Assembly: GCF_000003815.2 (NCBI RefSeq)
Contig: NC_049994.1
Location: 14,648,319-14,712,318, forward strand
Reading direction: 5' to 3'
Length of the DNA: 64,000 bases
From: Branchiostoma floridae
Taxonomy: Eukaryota; Chordata; Leptocardii; Amphioxiformes; Branchiostomatidae
Position numbers and translations under genes: made by a program. Shown piece by piece: positions 59,623 through 64,000 of the stretch; the stretch's first letter is position 1; each line of letters opens with the position of its first letter. The notes beneath the pieces are model-generated. The model made no database searches, had not been told where the DNA came from, and worked only from the letters and a program-made list of their open reading frames with translations.

Positions 59623-60561
59623 CAAATGACTTTACATTGAACGAATCTGCTTTTTAAAATGCATCAAAGTTCACGTATGTAGTTCGGATGCCCGGTCAGG
59701 GGTCACACTGGCCACACAACAACGCTGTGTACGCCAAACACCACTAAATACCTCATCCGTACACTTCTCTATGCAGAACAAAAAGACAAATAATCCTTTC
59801 ATACAACAATGAGGTATTTCTAATACAAAATAAAGGGTAAAAACTTCTTCTATGCCAGGAATTACCAAACTTCATTTTGCTCAATCAGTAAGTTTACAAA
59901 ATGCGCGAAGTTTCATCACTGAATGTCATGCAATATAGTTTTAGAACGTAAAAAAAGTTGTTTGGAAAGTTGAAAATACCTTTACATCATTGAATAGCAG
60001 AGAGCTGCGTAATTGTCCGTTGCTGTTTGGGGGTGAGTAGGAAAATTTTAAAAATGGAGAAAAAAAATCTTATTCGTTTTGACCATACTATACCATACAA
60101 ACACGTCTCAGAGTAGAAGTCGAGCTAGAAGTCGTGTCTAGAGTAGTTTTAGAACCAATGTTTTAGATTAGTATTAGGAGTCCTCTCAATGTCACCATGA
60201 GTATTTTATTACAACTTTTTGTGTTTGTTTGCCTGTACTTAGCCCAATAGGACATGGATGTGCGGTAGACACTGTCATTCATTTAAGGTCCCTTCACACG
60301 AGAAGCGGAATCAGCCGGAATTCCATCAGAATGACTATTCTTTGTATATTCATGGGAATTCGTAGTGCATTCTAGACATTCTCACCCGTTCCAGATATTT
60401 CTGCTCATTCTTCTGGCTGTCACGATTTTTTTTGTCATACTCAAAACTTTCGAGGTGCATTTGAAGTGGAGAAACATCGAATGGCATTCAAAATGTATTT
60501 TAACTATTCTAACTACATCCGTGAATAACTTCATCAGGTTGGCAATTATTCATATAGTAAG

Positions 60562-61080
60562 GTTCTTTTAGCACATATAGTAAGGTTCTTTTAGCACAAC
60601 CAGAGAATAACTTACTTCCGACGTTTCGGTGTCTGTCAGACACCATCATCAGGGTGGAATGACGGGAACTACTTCTTGCTGCTACTTATAGCCGATGTAG
60701 GTGGCGTTGCAGCAGCAAGAATGCCATGCCAGAAGTGGCTCAACTTGTATCCCCCCCTCATCTCTGTTCATGAGTGGGACTGGATTTTCTGAACCAAAAT
60801 GCTTCTTTAATCCATTGAGTTATTCTGTTTTCCTCTCTGTCAATGACTCTTTCCCCCTCCCAGTCTATTAAGCTATTGGTTCTATGAATATGGTCTGGGT
60901 CTGCCGATTGGTTCTCTGCTTGTTCTGCTGCCTTCTTCTGAGATGTTGTGTATGCACTGCCTTTGCTGTTTTGTGCCTCCTTTTTGTGTTCTTCAAGTCT
61001 GGTGTTGAATGTCCTGCCCGTCTCTCCAATGTACACCTTGTCACAACTTTTGCACGGAATCTTGTAGACACAGTCTGGGA
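60562..61080 (-). pseudogene. Penelope-like element, GIY-YIG endonuclease 3' end (minus copy)
   Basis: The minus strand encodes VYKIPCKSCDKVYIGETGRT followed by LEEHKKEA, the GIY-YIG-type endonuclease with the preceding Cys pair that Penelope-like elements carry after their reverse transcriptase. The frame breaks near 60760 (SPTHEQR then stop), where the plus copy reads through as VPVMNRDEGGYKLSHVWDG, so this copy has a frameshift. The RT domain is absent. Confidence 0.85.
60610..60662 (-). ncRNA. Hammerhead-type ribozyme motif (minus copy)
   Basis: It is the same core, helix II, GAAA and CGTC as the plus copy, on the opposite strand (complement of ccgacgtttcggtgtctgtc and onward). The core is identical between copies while the coding part has diverged. 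Confidence 0.6.
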
Positions 61081-61385
61081 GGGGGCAAGAGTCATTGACA
61101 GAGAGGAAAACAGAAGAACTCGATGGATTAAAGAAGCAGTTTGGATCAGAAAATCAGTGCCAGTCATGAACAGAGATGAGGGGGGATACAAGCTGAGCCA
61201 CGTCTGGGATGGCATTCTTGCTGCTGCAACGCCACCTACATCGGCTATAAGTAGCAGCAAGAAGTAGTTCCCGTCATTCCACCCTGATGATGGTGTCTGA
61301 CAGACACCGAAACGTCGGAAGTAAGTTATTCTCTGGTTGTGCTAAAAGAACCTTACTATATGTGCTAAAAGAACCTTACTATATT
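61081..61385 (+). pseudogene. Penelope-like element 3' end (plus copy, inverted partner)
   Basis: The plus strand encodes the last about 60 residues of the same ORF (VIDREENRRTRWIKEAVWIR ... AISSSKK stop at 61267) and then the same 3' non-coding sequence. It lies head-to-head with the minus copy, with the upstream sides meeting near 61080. Confidence 0.85.
61276..61325 (+). ncRNA. Hammerhead-type ribozyme motif (plus copy)
   Basis: The core CTGATGA (61284-61290) is followed, after one extra T, by a perfect 7-bp helix GGTGTCT/AGACACC (61292-61308, loop GAC), then GAAA (61309-61312) and CGTC (61313-61316), the expected cleavage triplet GTC. Hammerhead motifs are known in Penelope-like elements. 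Helix III is minimal (ACGT palindrome), which would fit cleavage as a dimer. The unpaired T is unusual. Confidence 0.6.
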
Positions 61386-61892
61386 CTAACTACAGTAATG
61401 ACCTCATTATACGTCATTCCAACATTATTCGAAGCATTCTGATCTCATTCGACGGAGACCCGAAACGGCAAGCCACTTCGAATCTCGCCAGAATGTGGCC
61501 AAAAGAATATCTGGCATGCAGTGAGAATGTCTAGAATGCACTACAAATACCCAGGAATAGACAAAGAATAGTTATTCTAACGGAATTTCGGCTCAGTCCT
61601 TGTCGTTTGAAGGGGATATAAGGTCTATTTGGAATTCCCACCCGAATGTGGCACAAATACTTCATTCCGGCTGGTTCTGCCTGATTCCTGATGATTCGGT
61701 TTCAATGTGAAGGCCCTATGAACAGCGTGGAGCTGATATTGCGCGCTAACAACATGTTGCCTCACACCGTAAATCTACTGATGTTACAAGAGGCTGAACA
61801 CACACGGGGGAGGTTTGTTCACGTGGTTCTAATGGTGGGATGAATGACTTTAAGTGTTTTATGGTCTTCACCTGTGCGGACTCAATTAAACG

Positions 61893-62680
61893 GTCAATCC
61901 TGTACAAGTGACCACCTCACCTCATAGGGGACACATGGCCATTGATCTACTAATACACAGCCAATCATGTACAGGTGACCACCTCTAGATATGGACTATA
62001 TGCCTATATGGCCAATGATTTACACTCAAACTTGCACAGAGACCACCTCTACATACGCACCACCTGTCCATTGATATACAGTCAAACCTGTACATGTGAA
62101 CACCTCTAAATAAGACCCACCTGGTCTTTGATATACAGTCAAACCTATACAAACCTCTGTATAGGGACCACCTGGCCATTGATGTAGAAGTGACCACCTC
62201 TTCGCAAGGACTATCTGGCCATTTATTATAGTATACAGTCATACCTGTACAAATAACCACTTCTGCCATAGGGACCACCTGGTCATTGATGTAGAAGTGA
62301 CCACCTCTACGCTAGATAGTATACAGTTATACCTGTACAATTGCAAGTGACCACCTCTACATAGGAATCACATGGCCTTTGATATACTGTCAACCAAGTA
62401 CAAGTGACCACCGCTACGTGAGGACCACTAGTCTATTGATATACAGTTAATCTTGTGCTAGTGACCACTTCTGCATAAGGACCAGTTTGCGATTGATATA
62501 CACTCAAACTTGTACTAGTGACCACCTCTACACAAGGACCACCTGGACGTTGCTATGCAGTCAAATGTATAGAAGTGACCATCGCTAAATATGACACATA
62601 TGGCCATTGATATACACTCAAACCTTGTTCTAGTGATAACCTCGAGCTCTGCACAAGGACCAGCTGGCCAACGTGGGTGC
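61893..62680. repeat. Minisatellite, ~55-60-bp degenerate unit
   Basis: About 13 units vary around a pattern: gtgaccacctctac, ata.ggaccacctggcc, attgatatacagtcaaacct, gtaca. Divergence is high. The atacagtcaaacctgtac segment resembles transposon ends beginning CAGTCAAACCT, a possible origin. Confidence 0.88.
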
Positions 62681-62689
62681 ATTTTGGTG

Positions 62690-63540
62690 TTCCCTAGATA
62701 ATTTTCCTATTGACACAAGCATGACGAATCCTGTCTATAACAACCACCTGTCCACATAGAGCAACTTATATTGGTCCCCTGAGTGGTCTTCTTGGAATTT
62801 TTGTACGAAGGATACTACATGGTGAGAGGAAACTATGGGCCTCTTGTAACATATGCAATCATACATAATACAAAAGTTCCTCAAACAACTGTAAAAGTTT
62901 CGTAAAGAGTGAGATTTCTAAACTTCACTGTTCAAATTATGCCACAAGTCTGACCTACTCTGATGTAATGTTTCGTTATTTCTGTGGGTATGCGTTTCAA
63001 TGTTTCATCTAACTATCTTTCGCAAATGACTTATTGTCTTCTTCTACATATTTCAGTTATTTAAGTGTACAACGTTCCCCTCTTTTAGTATGCAATTATA
63101 GACCATATCACCATAATAGCACATTCTACGTACATGGAAAAGACATTTATACATTTAAGAACAGGTAGGAAAATTCAATCATAAAATCTTCGAATACAAT
63201 CTGTGATCAAAGATTTGCTAAGACATTTGATGCAAGAAAATATGTCCATCAGTTTCTCATTGACAAATGTGAAGAAAAGATGAAGAAGGGACGAAGAAGA
63301 TCGAAGGAAATAAAGAAAACGAAAAACTAGTTCGAAGCGAAATTTGTCTGACGATGACGACAAAACTCTTCCAACACAAAACTGCTGAAGTTAAGATTCT
63401 AGAAAAACTTTGGAGTACTTTCTTTCAGATCAACTTATATCTTAATGAATGTTAAAACCCCAAAATGACGTTTGGTTTACATGACCTCAAAATATAGTTG
63501 TGCCGCTAAAGGTCTGAAGTAATTTTAACTTGGACCTCAG
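62690..63540. other. Intergenic, no recognised feature
   Basis: AT-rich sequence with no gene, RNA or clear repeat visible. Confidence 0.35.
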
Positions 63541-63542
63541 TG

Positions 63543-64000
63543 TGTCCTGTTTTCGCCAAAGTGTTCATATTTACTTCCATTCCTAAGAATGCCATATGCT
63601 CAATTAGAATTACAAGAATGTTTGCTTATTGTTTGACATGTTTTTATTACCTCAAGATGTTTGAAAATCAGATACGGTTAGGACTTCTTAAAGCAGAACA
63701 TTTATACACTTAACGTCAGGTTTTATTGTTTTTGCCATACAATTTACAGCGTCATTTTGTCTTCATGTTTACTTCCCAGAATCCGAGAATCTTATGCTGT
63801 ATTCATATAGAGTTGCAAGAATGTTTGCTTATTGTTTGACATGTTTTTATTACTTCAAGATGTTTAAAAATTAGATTTGGTTAGGACTTCTTAAAGCAGA
63901 ATATTTATACACTTAACATTAGGTTTTATTGTTTTTGCCATACAATTTACAGCGCCATTTCGCAATCTTCTTAGAAACGTCACATATCAAACTCTGAAAA
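63543..64000 (+). repeat. Tandem repeat, 204-bp unit, cut by window end
   Basis: The segment aagaatgtttgcttattgtt starts at 63613 and again at 63817 (204 bases). The copies share catgtttttattac, aagatgttt, ggacttcttaaagcagaa and catacaatttacagcg. Array length is unknown because it reaches the window end. Confidence 0.9.

Larger units (their letters stand above)
60283..61717. mobile_element. Large palindromic element split by a nested Penelope insertion
   Basis: The left arm (about 60283-60560) and right arm (about 61380-61717) are diverged inverted copies, sharing gtagtgcattctagacattc and gactattctttgtatattc-like segments in opposite orientation. The ends ggtcccttcacac and gtgaaggcccta are inverted. 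The Penelope-like sequences occupy the centre. Confidence 0.7.

Noticed and set aside
60758..61267. Active Penelope element
   Set aside because: No reverse transcriptase domain, a frameshift in the minus copy and only the 3' end in the plus copy.
61893..62680. CRISPR-like array
   Set aside because: Units are contiguous and degenerate with no unique spacers, and the genome is animal.

Overview
The window reads as animal genomic DNA, most likely amphioxus (Branchiostoma). It has long introns, dense short palindromic DNA elements, tRNA-derived SINE heads and Penelope and non-LTR relics. Its homeodomain gene is a clear Mnx ortholog of chordate type. Three runs of N (24648-24747, 25297-25819, 26181-26534) show that it is a draft assembly. 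All four recognisable host genes lie on the + strand.

Layout. (1) 133-3385: the last five coding exons of a KMT2C/D (MLL3/4) H3K4 methyltransferase, covering the end of the FYR region, the WDR5-binding (Win) motif, SET and post-SET, followed by a long 3' UTR. (2) 8898-17187 and 20303-29742: two tandem paralogs, called A and B here, of a single-pass membrane receptor family I cannot match to a named gene. Both have a signal peptide, an Arg/Gly-rich spacer, LRRNT-LRR-LRRCT, a long Ser/Thr/Pro/Lys-rich stalk, one transmembrane helix and a tyrosine-rich cytoplasmic tail. B also has a kringle domain on its own symmetric phase 1-1 exon. Its tail carries five tandem copies of a module pairing an acidic tyrosine motif with a class I SH3-ligand motif. 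(3) 29743-43770: about 14 kb without a recognisable gene, holding repeats, an RFX X-box and a CRE/YY1 cluster. (4) 43991-52149: Mnx, complete in three exons, with CCAAT and TATA boxes upstream. (5) 52150-64000: intergenic DNA with a minisatellite and an inverted pair of Penelope-like 3' ends, each ending in a hammerhead-like motif, nested inside a larger palindromic element.

The strongest candidate for something undescribed is the A/B receptor pair. Exon phases are consistent throughout: A assembles without a break into 755 codons plus stop. The ectodomain looks ligand-binding, and the tail looks like a multivalent SH2/SH3 docking scaffold that differs in valency between the paralogs (one acidic-tyrosine module in A, five in B). 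The KMT2C/D-to-Mnx linkage parallels human 7q36 (KMT2C and MNX1) and may be ancestral. Exon borders are my reading of splice consensus and reading phase. No alignment or expression data were available.
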